12,463 bases of DNA from an uncultured Clostridia bacterium (GTDB lineage: Bacteria > Bacillota > Clostridia > Christensenellales > Borkfalkiaceae), in assembly GCA_904501815.1 (NCBI GenBank), contig CAJGCN010000035.1, positions 1 through 12,463 of the forward strand. The letters run 5' to 3'. Both the position numbers and the translations under genes were made by a program. The notes below the pieces were generated by a model. It saw only the letters and a program-made list of their open reading frames with translations. It had not been told where the DNA came from and did not search any database. This document shows positions 5,926 through 12,463 of this stretch, piece after piece; position 1 is the stretch's first letter; every line of letters starts with the position of its first letter.

Positions 5926-5947
5926 TTTTAGTAAACTACGCTTTTTT
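5919..5947 (+). terminator. Intrinsic terminator (probable attenuator) just upstream of purE
   Basis: AGTGTAGTTT (5919-5928) pairs with AAACTACGCT (5933-5942) to give a 10-bp stem with one G-U pair and a 4-base loop, followed by six T (5942-5947). Only 28 bases separate it from the purE ATG, and no promoter fits between them. Transcripts from 5723 must read through it to express the pur operon, which is the layout of an attenuator. Confidence 0.8.
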
Positions 5948-5975
5948 CATTGTTTAAATTTAAGGAGAAAGAAGA

Positions 5976-6464
5976 ATGGCTAAAGTAGGTATTTTAATGG
6001 GCAGTAAATCGGATTTCGACGTGGTAAAACCCGCCGTGTCCGTCTTAAAAAAATTCGGCGTAGAAACGGAAGTGCGGGTGATTTCCGCGCACAGAACGCC
6101 TGACGAAGCGCACGAGTTTGCGGCGAACGCACGGAAAAACGGTATGGAAGTGTTAATTTGCGCGGCGGGCAAAGCGGCGCATTTGGGCGGGGTTATCGCC
6201 GCGCTTACCACCCTTCCCGTTATCGGTCTTCCCGTTAAAACGGATATGATGGGGGGCTTAGACAGCTTGCTTTCTATCGTGCAAATGCCTTCGGGAATTC
6301 CCGTTGCAACGGTGGGCGTGAACGGCGGGGAAAACGCAGGGCTTTTGGCTCTTCAAATTCTCGGTATTAAATATCCCGAAATTGAAAAACAGCTCGCGGA
6401 TTATAAAGTGGCAATGAAAAACAAAATCAACGCCGACGACGAAGCGTTGCAAGCGTTGTTGTAA
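5976..6464 (+). CDS. purE: N5-carboxyaminoimidazole ribonucleotide mutase (class I PurE)
   Basis: 162 aa. It converts N5-CAIR to CAIR in de novo purine synthesis. Class I motifs are present: MGSKSD (8-13, phosphate binding), SAHRTP (37-42 with the catalytic His), AAGKAAHLGGVIAALTTLP (63-81) and GLDSLLSIVQMPSGIPVATV (94-113). Class II enzymes, which use AIR and CO2 directly, have AHKT and SNALSG instead, so class I is favoured. Class I enzymes normally need PurK to make N5-CAIR, and purK is not next to it or in the window. Compared with the common AGGAAHLPG pattern this copy has Lys and Gly changes (G65K-like, P71G-like), seen as variation in Clostridia. AAGGAG lies 8 bases before the ATG. First enzyme gene of the operon, 15 bases before purF. 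Confidence 0.95.
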   Translation: MAKVGILMGSKSDFDVVKPAVSVLKKFGVETEVRVISAHRTPDEAHEFAANARKNGMEVLICAAGKAAHLGGVIAALTTLPVIGLPVKTDMMGGLDSLLSIVQMPSGIPVATVGVNGGENAGLLALQILGIKYPEIEKQLADYKVAMKNKINADDEALQALL

Positions 6465-6479
6465 GAAAAAGGGGTAAGT

Positions 6480-7895
6480 ATGGCAGTACTTGGTATTTTC
6501 GGAACGGAAACGGCGGACGTTGCTTCGAGCATTTACTACGGGTTATACGCTCTGCAACACAGGGGACAGGCGTCGAGCGGTATCGTCGTGAACGATGACG
6601 GCGTGTTTCACGCTTATAAAGATTCGGGGCTTGTGAACGAAGTGTTCACGCCAAACGTGTTAAAAGGGCTTGGGCTTGGTCAGCTTGCCGTCGGCAACGT
6701 ACGCTACGGCACGTCGGACTCCAAAGACCGTATTAACGCCGAGCCTATCGTGGTCAACCACAGCAAAGGCAAAATGGCAATTTCCCTTGACGGTAAGCTC
6801 GTCAACGGCGTGGAACTCAAAAACGAAATGGAGCTGAAAGGCTCGATTTTCCACACGGCGAACGACGCGGAAATTATTTCTTCCGTCATTATTCACCAGC
6901 GTATTCATTCTTCGTCGATTGAAGAAGCGGTGTGCAAGGCAATGTACGAGCTGAAAGGTGCGTATTCGCTGATTATTATGTCCCCGCAAAAGCTGATTGC
7001 GGTGCGCGACGAAAACGGTATGAAACCCCTTTGCTACGGGCAAAGAAGCGACGGGGAATACGTGGTGGCAAGCGAAAGCTGTGCGCTCACGTCTATGGGC
7101 GCGACCTTTATTCGCGACGTTTTGCCGGGTGAAATCGTCGTGTTCACGAAAGACGGAATTCGTTCGATAAAAGACCATTGCGATAAAAAACCCGAACGGC
7201 TGTGCGTATTTGAATATTTATACACGGCTCGTCCCGACTCGGTGATTGAAAACTGTTCGGTGCACTTGGCGAGAAAACGCGCGGGTGCGCTTCTTGCGAA
7301 AGCCCATCCCGTAGAAGCGGACGTTGTAATCGGCGCGCCCGATTCGGGGCTTGACGCGGCAATCGGCTACGCCGAGCAATCGGGAATACCCTACGGTATA
7401 GGGCTTATTAAGAATAAATATATCGGCAGAACGTTTATCGATCCCGGTCAGAACGTAAGAGAAGATAAAGTGAAAATCAAGCTCAACCCCGTCGTGGAAA
7501 CGGTTAAGGGCAAGCGGGTGGTTTTGGTAGACGACTCTATCGTTCGGGGAACGACTTGCGCAAGAGTGGTGAAATTATTGCGCGAAGCGGGCGCGAAAGA
7601 AATTCATATTCGCTCGTCCGCTCCCGCCTTTTTGAATCCTTGCTACTACGGCACGGATATCGCGTCGAGAAAGGTGCTGATTGCGTGCAACCACACGACG
7701 GAAGAAATCGCGCGTATTTTCGGGGCGGACTCGGTAGGATTTTTACCGATTGAAGACGTGTTTAAACTCGGGGCAGGCGGAAACTGCAAGGGCTATTGCG
7801 CGGCGTGCTTCGACGGCAACTACCCGACGGAAGAACCCGTAGATTACGGCGTTAATAAATTTGAAAGAAAAATATCGGAAAGAGAGGATAACTAA
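6480..7895 (+). CDS. purF: Amidophosphoribosyltransferase with degenerate glutaminase site
   Basis: 471 aa, normal length. PurF joins PRPP and ammonia from glutamine to give phosphoribosylamine, the first step of the pathway. The N-terminal Ntn glutaminase fold aligns well (YYGLYALQHRGQASSGIV, 19-36), but the catalytic N-terminal Cys is missing. The protein begins M-A-V-L-GIFG where the family has C-G-[IV]-FG, and no upstream start restores it. The oxyanion motif AHNGNLVN is SLDGKLVN (102-109), so the key Asn is Asp. The binding Arg (R75, VRYGT) and Asp (D129) remain. The transferase half looks intact: NKYIGRTFIDPGQNVR (312-327) and PRPP motif VVLVDDSIVRGTT (347-359). Four Fe-S ligand candidates are C242, C388, C440 and C443 (CAACFDGNYPTE). 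It probably uses free ammonia or another glutaminase. The stop overlaps purM (TAATG). Confidence 0.93.
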   Translation: MAVLGIFGTETADVASSIYYGLYALQHRGQASSGIVVNDDGVFHAYKDSGLVNEVFTPNVLKGLGLGQLAVGNVRYGTSDSKDRINAEPIVVNHSKGKMAISLDGKLVNGVELKNEMELKGSIFHTANDAEIISSVIIHQRIHSSSIEEAVCKAMYELKGAYSLIIMSPQKLIAVRDENGMKPLCYGQRSDGEYVVASESCALTSMGATFIRDVLPGEIVVFTKDGIRSIKDHCDKKPERLCVFEYLYTARPDSVIENCSVHLARKRAGALLAKAHPVEADVVIGAPDSGLDAAIGYAEQSGIPYGIGLIKNKYIGRTFIDPGQNVREDKVKIKLNPVVETVKGKRVVLVDDSIVRGTTCARVVKLLREAGAKEIHIRSSAPAFLNPCYYGTDIASRKVLIACNHTTEEIARIFGADSVGFLPIEDVFKLGAGGNCKGYCAACFDGNYPTEEPVDYGVNKFERKISEREDN

Positions 7896-8935
7896 TGAAA
7901 AATTCTAAATCGGAAAGCTACGCGGCAGCGGGCGTTGACATCACGGCAGGCTATAAAGCGGTAGAGCTTATGAAACAGCATATCGCGCGCACGGTCATCA
8001 AGGGCGCGGATACCGATATCGGCGGGTTCGGCGGTCTTTTTGAACTTGACTTAACGGGCATCACCCGTCCCGTACTCGTAAGCGGTACGGATGGCGTAGG
8101 CACGAAGCTGAAAATCGCGTTCTTAATGGATAAGCACGACACGGTGGGTATTGATTGCGTGGCAATGTGCGCAAACGATATTATTTGCGCGGGCGCGAAA
8201 CCGCAAATCTTCCTTGATTATATCGCGTGCGGGAAGAACGTACCCGAAAAAATCGCGGATATCGTCAAAGGCGTTGCGGAAGGTTGCGTGCAGTCGGGCG
8301 CGGCGTTAATCGGTGGGGAAACGGCGGAAATGCCCGGATTTTATCCCGTTGACGAATACGACTTGGCGGGCTTCTGCGTTGGGGTCGTGGATAAAGCGAA
8401 AGTTTTGGATAATTCCAAAATGCAAGAAGGGGACGTCGTAATCGCTTTGCCTTCGAGCGGGGTACATTCAAACGGTTTCTCGCTCGTGAGAAAGGTGTTC
8501 GATATCGAAAACGCAGACTTAAAAACTCCGATGGAAGAACTTGGCGGGAAGAGCTTGGGCGAAACTTTACTTACGCCGACGAAGATATACGTCAAACCTA
8601 TGCTTGCGTTGTTTGAGCAAATTACCGTGAAAGGGGTTTCTCACATCACGGGCGGGGGCTTTTACGAAAATATTCCCAGAAGTATTCCCAAAGGCTTGGG
8701 CGCGAAGATTGAAAAGAAGAACGTTCGCGTGTTGCCTATTTTCAACCTGTTGCAAAAGGTTGGCAATATTCCCGAAAGAGATATGTACAACACCTATAAC
8801 ATGGGCGTAGGGATGAGTGTGGTCGTTGCGAAAGAAGATTCGGAAAAAGCGCTTGAAATCTTGAAAGCAAACGGCGAAGACGCGTATATTCTCGGTGAAA
8901 TTATCAAGTCCGAAGAGGGCGTGGTGTTATGTTAA
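7895..8935 (+). CDS. purM: Phosphoribosylformylglycinamidine cyclo-ligase (AIR synthetase)
   Basis: 346 aa, full family length. It closes the imidazole ring, converting FGAM and ATP to AIR in the cytoplasm. Motifs of the PurM/ATP-binding superfamily are present: SYAAAGVDITAGYKAVELMK (8-27), IGGFGGLFELD (42-52), SGTDGVGTKLKIAF (63-76), GIDCVAMCANDI (85-96), GAALIGGETAEMPGFY (135-150) and HITGGGFYENIPR (251-263). The start overlaps the purF stop by one base (TAATG) and the end overlaps purN by seven (ATGTTAA), so translation is probably coupled across purF-purM-purN. A GAGAGGA site inside purF serves it. Nothing looks unusual. Confidence 0.98.
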   Translation: MKNSKSESYAAAGVDITAGYKAVELMKQHIARTVIKGADTDIGGFGGLFELDLTGITRPVLVSGTDGVGTKLKIAFLMDKHDTVGIDCVAMCANDIICAGAKPQIFLDYIACGKNVPEKIADIVKGVAEGCVQSGAALIGGETAEMPGFYPVDEYDLAGFCVGVVDKAKVLDNSKMQEGDVVIALPSSGVHSNGFSLVRKVFDIENADLKTPMEELGGKSLGETLLTPTKIYVKPMLALFEQITVKGVSHITGGGFYENIPRSIPKGLGAKIEKKNVRVLPIFNLLQKVGNIPERDMYNTYNMGVGMSVVVAKEDSEKALEILKANGEDAYILGEIIKSEEGVVLC

Positions 8936-9549
8936 AAAAAATCGCGGTGTTCGCGTCGGGTGGCGGTACGGATTTTCAGTCGGTTATCGACGCGAACGAA
9001 AAACAGCCTTTTTGCGAGATTAAATATTTAGTTGCGTCAAAGCCCGAAATCGGTGCGATTGCTCGCGCACAGAAAGCGGGAATACAACCGCTCGTTTACG
9101 AGAAAGAAAAATTTGAAAGCAAAACGGCGTTCTACGAATTTTTAACCCGAACCTTTCAAAAGGAAGGGATTGACTATATCGTTTTGGCGGGCTGGCTGTT
9201 GATTATTCCCGCAGACTTTATCGAAAAATTCGAAGATAAAATCGTGAATATTCACCCTTCGTTAATTCCGTCCTTTTGTGGCGCGGGCTTTTACGGATTA
9301 AAAGTACATAAAGCGGCTTTGGACTACGGGGTGAAAGTAAGCGGAGCGACGGTGCATTTCGTTTCGGCGGAAGTGGACGGCGGGGCGATTATCGCGCAAC
9401 GCGCCGTACCCGTTTTAGACGGCGATACGCCCGAAAGTTTACAAGGGCGAATTTTAAAAGAAGAACACGAGTTATTGCCTTATTGCGTGAAGAAGCTTTG
9501 TGAAGGCAAGGTGCAAAAAAACGGGCGCACGGTTATCGTGCAAGAGTAA
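8929..9549 (+). CDS. purN: Phosphoribosylglycinamide formyltransferase (GAR transformylase, PurN type)
   Basis: 206 aa. It transfers a formyl group from 10-formyltetrahydrofolate to GAR, giving FGAR. The phosphate-binding loop SGGGTDFQS (10-18), the catalytic triad-like N107 and H109 (VNIHPSLIPSF, 106-116) and D150 (SAEVDGGAII, 146-155) are all present. So is SGATVHFV (138-145). The loop reads GTDFQ where many proteins have GSNLQ, a common clostridial variant. The ATG overlaps the end of purM, 27 bases separate it from purD, and there is no terminator. It uses a folate cofactor, so the cell needs one-carbon supply from elsewhere. Confidence 0.97.
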   Translation: MLKKIAVFASGGGTDFQSVIDANEKQPFCEIKYLVASKPEIGAIARAQKAGIQPLVYEKEKFESKTAFYEFLTRTFQKEGIDYIVLAGWLLIIPADFIEKFEDKIVNIHPSLIPSFCGAGFYGLKVHKAALDYGVKVSGATVHFVSAEVDGGAIIAQRAVPVLDGDTPESLQGRILKEEHELLPYCVKKLCEGKVQKNGRTVIVQE

Positions 9550-9576
9550 AGAACCTAAGAAAAGGAAGCGAGAAAA

Positions 9577-10851
9577 ATGAACGTATTAGTAATCGGGAAC
9601 GGCGGGAGAGAACACGCCGTCGTGCAGGCGCTTAAAAAGTCGCCGAAAGTAGAAAAAATTTACGCAATGAAAGGCAACGCAGGGATCGGTGAACTTGCCG
9701 AGCTCGTCAACGTCGATTATTGCAACGTAAAAGCGGTGGGCGATTGGGTGGATCAGCACCCCGAAATCGACTATACCGTCGTCACGCCCGACGATCCGCT
9801 TGCCTTAGGTCTTGTGGACGAGCTGGAAAGTCGCGGACACCGCGCGTTCGGACCGAGAAAGAACGCTGCGATTATTGAAGCGAGTAAGGCGTTTTCGAAA
9901 AATTTAATGAAAAAATATAATATTCCGACGGCGGGATACGAAATTTTCGAGAACTACGAAGAAGCGGAAGCGTACGTAAAAACCTGCGACATTCCCGTCG
10001 TGTTAAAAGCAGACGGGCTTGCGCTTGGCAAAGGGGTGTTGATTTGCACCACCCGCGAAGAAGCGCTTGCGGGCGTAAAGGAAATGATGCTCGATAAAAA
10101 ATTCGGCTCAGCGGGGAATAAAATCGTCGTGGAAGAATTTTTGGAAGGGCCGGAAGTTTCTTGCCTTGCGTTTACCGACGGAAAAACCATTTTGCCTATG
10201 ATTACGAGCTGTGATCACAAGCGCGCCAAAGATAACGACGAAGGCTTGAATACGGGCGGTATGGGCACGTTTTCTCCCGCGCCCTTCTTCGGGGAAAAGA
10301 CGGCGAAAGAAGTCATGGAAAAGATTATGCTTCCTACCGTGTCGGCAATGAACGCAGAAGGCAGACCCTTTAAAGGCGTTTTGTATTTCGGGCTGATGAA
10401 AACGAAAAAGGGAATGAAAGTGATCGAATATAATTCCCGTTTCGGCGACCCTGAAACGCAGGTGATTTTGCCTATGCTCAAAACCGACCTTTTAGAAATT
10501 TTCGAAGCGATTACCGACGAGAGATTAAACGAGATTAAAATCGAGTGGGAAGACGGGGCTTGCGTTTGCGTTGTGCTTGCGAGCGGTGGCTATCCCGAAG
10601 CTTACGAAAAGGGCAAAGAAATCACGATCGGGGATTTAGACGAAGATTGCATTTTGTGCCACGCAGGTACGGCGATAAAGGAAGGAAAGCTCGTCACGAG
10701 CGGTGGGCGAGTACTCGGCGTATGCGCACGGGGCAAAGATATCGAAGACGCTCGGCAAAAGGCGTATAAGAACGCGGAAAAGATTTCCTTTGAAGGTATG
10801 TATTATCGCAAAGATATCGGGATTAAATACAAGGATATCGTGCGGGAGTAA
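9577..10851 (+). CDS. purD: Phosphoribosylamine--glycine ligase (GAR synthetase)
   Basis: 424 aa. It ligates glycine to phosphoribosylamine (the PurF product) using ATP. The N-terminal motif GNGGREHA (7-14) begins the PreATP-grasp domain. VVLKADGLALGKGVLI (141-156) holds the ATP-grasp lysine region. DHKRAKDNDEGLNTGGMG (213-230) and EYNSRFGDPETQ (284-295) are the metal and glycine-binding blocks. ATP and phosphoribosylamine binding residues appear kept. The PurD position VTPDDPLALGLVDELE replaces the more usual GPE-type loop, as in other Clostridia. An AAAAGGAAG site lies 7 bases before the ATG. Six bases after the stop codon the small orf102 starts. Phosphoribosylamine is unstable, so physical closeness to PurF is plausible. 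Confidence 0.98.
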   Translation: MNVLVIGNGGREHAVVQALKKSPKVEKIYAMKGNAGIGELAELVNVDYCNVKAVGDWVDQHPEIDYTVVTPDDPLALGLVDELESRGHRAFGPRKNAAIIEASKAFSKNLMKKYNIPTAGYEIFENYEEAEAYVKTCDIPVVLKADGLALGKGVLICTTREEALAGVKEMMLDKKFGSAGNKIVVEEFLEGPEVSCLAFTDGKTILPMITSCDHKRAKDNDEGLNTGGMGTFSPAPFFGEKTAKEVMEKIMLPTVSAMNAEGRPFKGVLYFGLMKTKKGMKVIEYNSRFGDPETQVILPMLKTDLLEIFEAITDERLNEIKIEWEDGACVCVVLASGGYPEAYEKGKEITIGDLDEDCILCHAGTAIKEGKLVTSGGRVLGVCARGKDIEDARQKAYKNAEKISFEGMYYRKDIGIKYKDIVRE

Positions 10852-10856
10852 ATAAG

Positions 10857-11165
10857 ATGAAAGAATATAAAACGGAAGTCGTTCGTTTTAATCGGATTGC
10901 CGGTAACGGAATGGAAGAGAAATACGTCGAGCAACAAGCGGCGCAACTGCAAACGACCTTCAACGGAAAAGCTGCAAACGGTTGGACGGTTTGTCAAATG
11001 CAACGGATTGCTTTAAACGCAGAGTATTTGCTAATCGTATACGAACGGGAAAAATATTACCGTGAAAAAGAAACGGTTTACGTAAACGTTTCCAAAGAAG
11101 ACCCGAAACCTGACTATCTTAAAAAGAATGGTAGCAGTAAAGATTTTGGAACCTTTGAGATATAA
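10857..11165 (+). CDS. 102-aa protein of unknown function, DUF4177-like
   Basis: 102 aa, starting MKEYKTEVVRFNRIAGNG. The core has a run of Gln, then AANGWTVCQMQRIALNAEYL (39-58) and LIVYERE (59-65). This resembles small DUF4177 proteins, where a conserved Gly-Trp follows a helix and a strand ending in Tyr-Glu-Arg closes a small alpha-beta fold. The C-terminal third (YVNVSKEDPKPDYLKKNGSS) is polar and probably disordered. It sits in-line between purD and purL, five bases after the purD stop, with GGAG inside the end of purD, so it is very likely in the operon. No catalytic residues are seen. A role with PurF or PurL is only an inference from position. Family assignment is weak. Confidence 0.75.
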   Translation: MKEYKTEVVRFNRIAGNGMEEKYVEQQAAQLQTTFNGKAANGWTVCQMQRIALNAEYLLIVYEREKYYREKETVYVNVSKEDPKPDYLKKNGSSKDFGTFEI

Positions 11166-11196
11166 TAACGAGAATAAAAGAACGAGGATATAGATA

Positions 11197-12463
11197 ATGA
11201 TTTACAGAATTTTCGTAGAAAAGAAAGATAACGTACAGGCAAGAAAAGAAGCGGCGGACGTGAAAACCCTTCTTAATATTAACGCGGAAGACTTTCGCAT
11301 CATTCTCCGCTACGACGTGGAAGGAATTACGGAAGAAGAACTCAAATCGGCTTTGGGAACGATTTTCTCCGAACCGCCCGTTGATAACGTGTATTTGGAA
11401 GAATACCCTATGCCCGACGGCTATAAAGCGTTTGCAACCAGCTATTTAACGGGACAATACGACCAACGCGCCGACAGCGCGGCGCAATGCGTACAGCTTT
11501 TAACGCAAAAAGCCCGCCCGCTCGTTAAGTGCGCGAGAATTTACGCAATGAAAGGGGTTTCGGACGCGGAATTAGAAGCGATTAAAAAGCACGTCATCAA
11601 CCCCGTAGAAAGCGAAGAAATCGGTTTTGAAAAACCCGAAACGCTCGTTCGCGAAGCGATGGAAGGTGCGCCCGTGCAAGAAGTAGCGGGCTTTATCCAA
11701 AAATCCGACGAAGAAATCGCGGCGTATCATAAAGCCGTAGGGTTTGCTATGAGCGTAGCTGACCTTGCGTTCGTGCGCGATTATTTCAAATCGGAAAAGC
11801 GTAATCCTACGGAAACCGAACTTAAAGTAATCGACACCTATTGGTCCGACCATTGCCGTCATACGACGTTCTCGACGGAGCTTGAAAAAGTGGTGATTAG
11901 CTCGGAAAATAATTCTATTGAAAAGGCGTACCACTTATACGAAGACTTGTATCAAGAACTCAACGGCGCGCGCCCTGACAAATATCCTTGTTTAATGGAC
12001 CTTGCAACGATTGCCGCAAAAAAACTCAAAAAAGACGGCAAGCTTGACAATCTCGATTTGTCCGACGAAATCAATGCTTGCTCGATTTGTATCGACGCGG
12101 AAATCGACGGAAAAACGGAAAAATATCTCGTTATGTTCAAGAACGAAACGCATAACCACCCGACGGAAATCGAACCGTTCGGGGGTGCGGCGACCTGTCT
12201 TGGCGGGGCTATTCGCGACCCTTTGAGCGGTAGAACGTATGTATACCAAGCAATGCGCTTGACGGGTGCGGCTGACCCTAGAGAAAAACTCGAAGCTACG
12301 CTTGCAGGTAAATTGCCTCAACGCGCGATCACGCAAAGAGCGGCTGCGGGCTTCTCTTCTTACGGCAACCAAATCGGTCTTGCAACGGGTATCGTTGACG
12401 AAGTATACCACGAAGGTTATAAAGCGAAGCGTTTGGAAACGGGCTTCGTCGTAGGCGGGGCGA
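11197..12463 (+). CDS. purL: Phosphoribosylformylglycinamidine synthase, large single-chain form (3' end outside window)
   Basis: The N-terminal 422 codons, open to the window edge. FGAM synthase converts FGAR, ATP and glutamine to FGAM. The start MIYRIFVEKKDNVQARKEA fits the PurS-like N-terminal domain of the large form. A linker follows, then the PurL catalytic block TYWSDHCRHTTF (214-225) and the ATP and Mg motif NETHNHPTEIEPFGGAATC (316-334), next DPLSGRTYVYQAMRL. The large form (about 1,200-1,300 aa) carries its own C-terminal glutaminase, unlike the PurS/PurQ/PurL trio of Bacillus; that domain is beyond the window. GAGG lies 9 bases before the ATG and 31 bases follow the orf102 stop. 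No frameshift is visible in this part. Confidence 0.97.
   Translation, partial: MIYRIFVEKKDNVQARKEAADVKTLLNINAEDFRIILRYDVEGITEEELKSALGTIFSEPPVDNVYLEEYPMPDGYKAFATSYLTGQYDQRADSAAQCVQLLTQKARPLVKCARIYAMKGVSDAELEAIKKHVINPVESEEIGFEKPETLVREAMEGAPVQEVAGFIQKSDEEIAAYHKAVGFAMSVADLAFVRDYFKSEKRNPTETELKVIDTYWSDHCRHTTFSTELEKVVISSENNSIEKAYHLYEDLYQELNGARPDKYPCLMDLATIAAKKLKKDGKLDNLDLSDEINACSICIDAEIDGKTEKYLVMFKNETHNHPTEIEPFGGAATCLGGAIRDPLSGRTYVYQAMRLTGAADPREKLEATLAGKLPQRAITQRAAAGFSSYGNQIGLATGIVDEVYHEGYKAKRLETGFVVGGA

Noticed and set aside
5716..5975. A purine, PRPP, ZTP or tetrahydrofolate riboswitch upstream of purE
   Set aside because: None of the conserved core sequences of these classes was found in the leader by eye. 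A covariance search would be needed to exclude a divergent member.
6660..7178. Minus-strand 172-codon frame inside purF
   Set aside because: It lies antisense to a well-aligned PurF coding region, has no ribosome site, and has His- and Arg-rich shadow composition.
11572..11934. Minus-strand 120-codon frame inside purL
   Set aside because: It is a shadow of the purL reading frame, which translates into recognisable PurL sequence on the plus strand.

Overview
The window looks like a chromosomal segment of an anaerobic, low-to-mid GC Gram-positive bacterium of the Clostridia type, probably an uncultured gut lineage. The signs are strong AAGGAG ribosome sites, near-consensus sigma-A promoters (TTGACA/TTGAAA, 17-base spacer, TATAAT), a PadR/DUF1700/DUF4097 stress module, an ECF-type S component and a large-form PurL. 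No mobile element, CRISPR array, rRNA or tRNA was found. The organism call is inference.

Left part (1-3150): the 3' end of a DUF2207 membrane protein is followed by a bidirectional terminator. Converging on it is a tightly packed minus-strand operon with a PadR regulator, a DUF1700 membrane protein and a DUF4097 beta-repeat protein. The operon is driven by a perfect consensus promoter.

Middle part (3250-5560): a ureidoglycolate-lyase-like cupin (minus) is divergent from hpt (plus; hypoxanthine salvage). Two minus-strand membrane proteins follow: a small unknown one and an ECF transporter S component. Four start codons in the left and middle parts can be judged from promoter and RBS positions. 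In three of them (padR, the 96-aa membrane protein and the S component) the longest open frame is not the likely gene.

Right part (5560-12463): a de novo purine operon purE-purF-purM-purN-purD-orf102-purL runs to the window edge. The genes are nearly contiguous, and purF/purM and purM/purN overlap. The operon promoter is separated from purE by a leader of about 250 nt. The leader carries an unannotated 47-codon ORF whose stop codon lies inside the 5' arm of an intrinsic terminator placed just before purE. This layout suggests transcription attenuation coupled to leader translation. PurF lacks the N-terminal catalytic cysteine of its glutaminase domain and has a changed oxyanion-hole motif, while its phosphoribosyltransferase site and Fe-S cysteines look intact. 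That implies an ammonia-dependent or partner-dependent enzyme. A 102-aa protein of unknown role, resembling DUF4177, sits between purD and purL.

Together the purine genes make PRPP into phosphoribosylamine (PurF), GAR (PurD), FGAR (PurN), FGAM (PurL), AIR (PurM) and CAIR (PurE). Hpt recycles hypoxanthine and guanine. purC, purB, purH and purK are not in the window.
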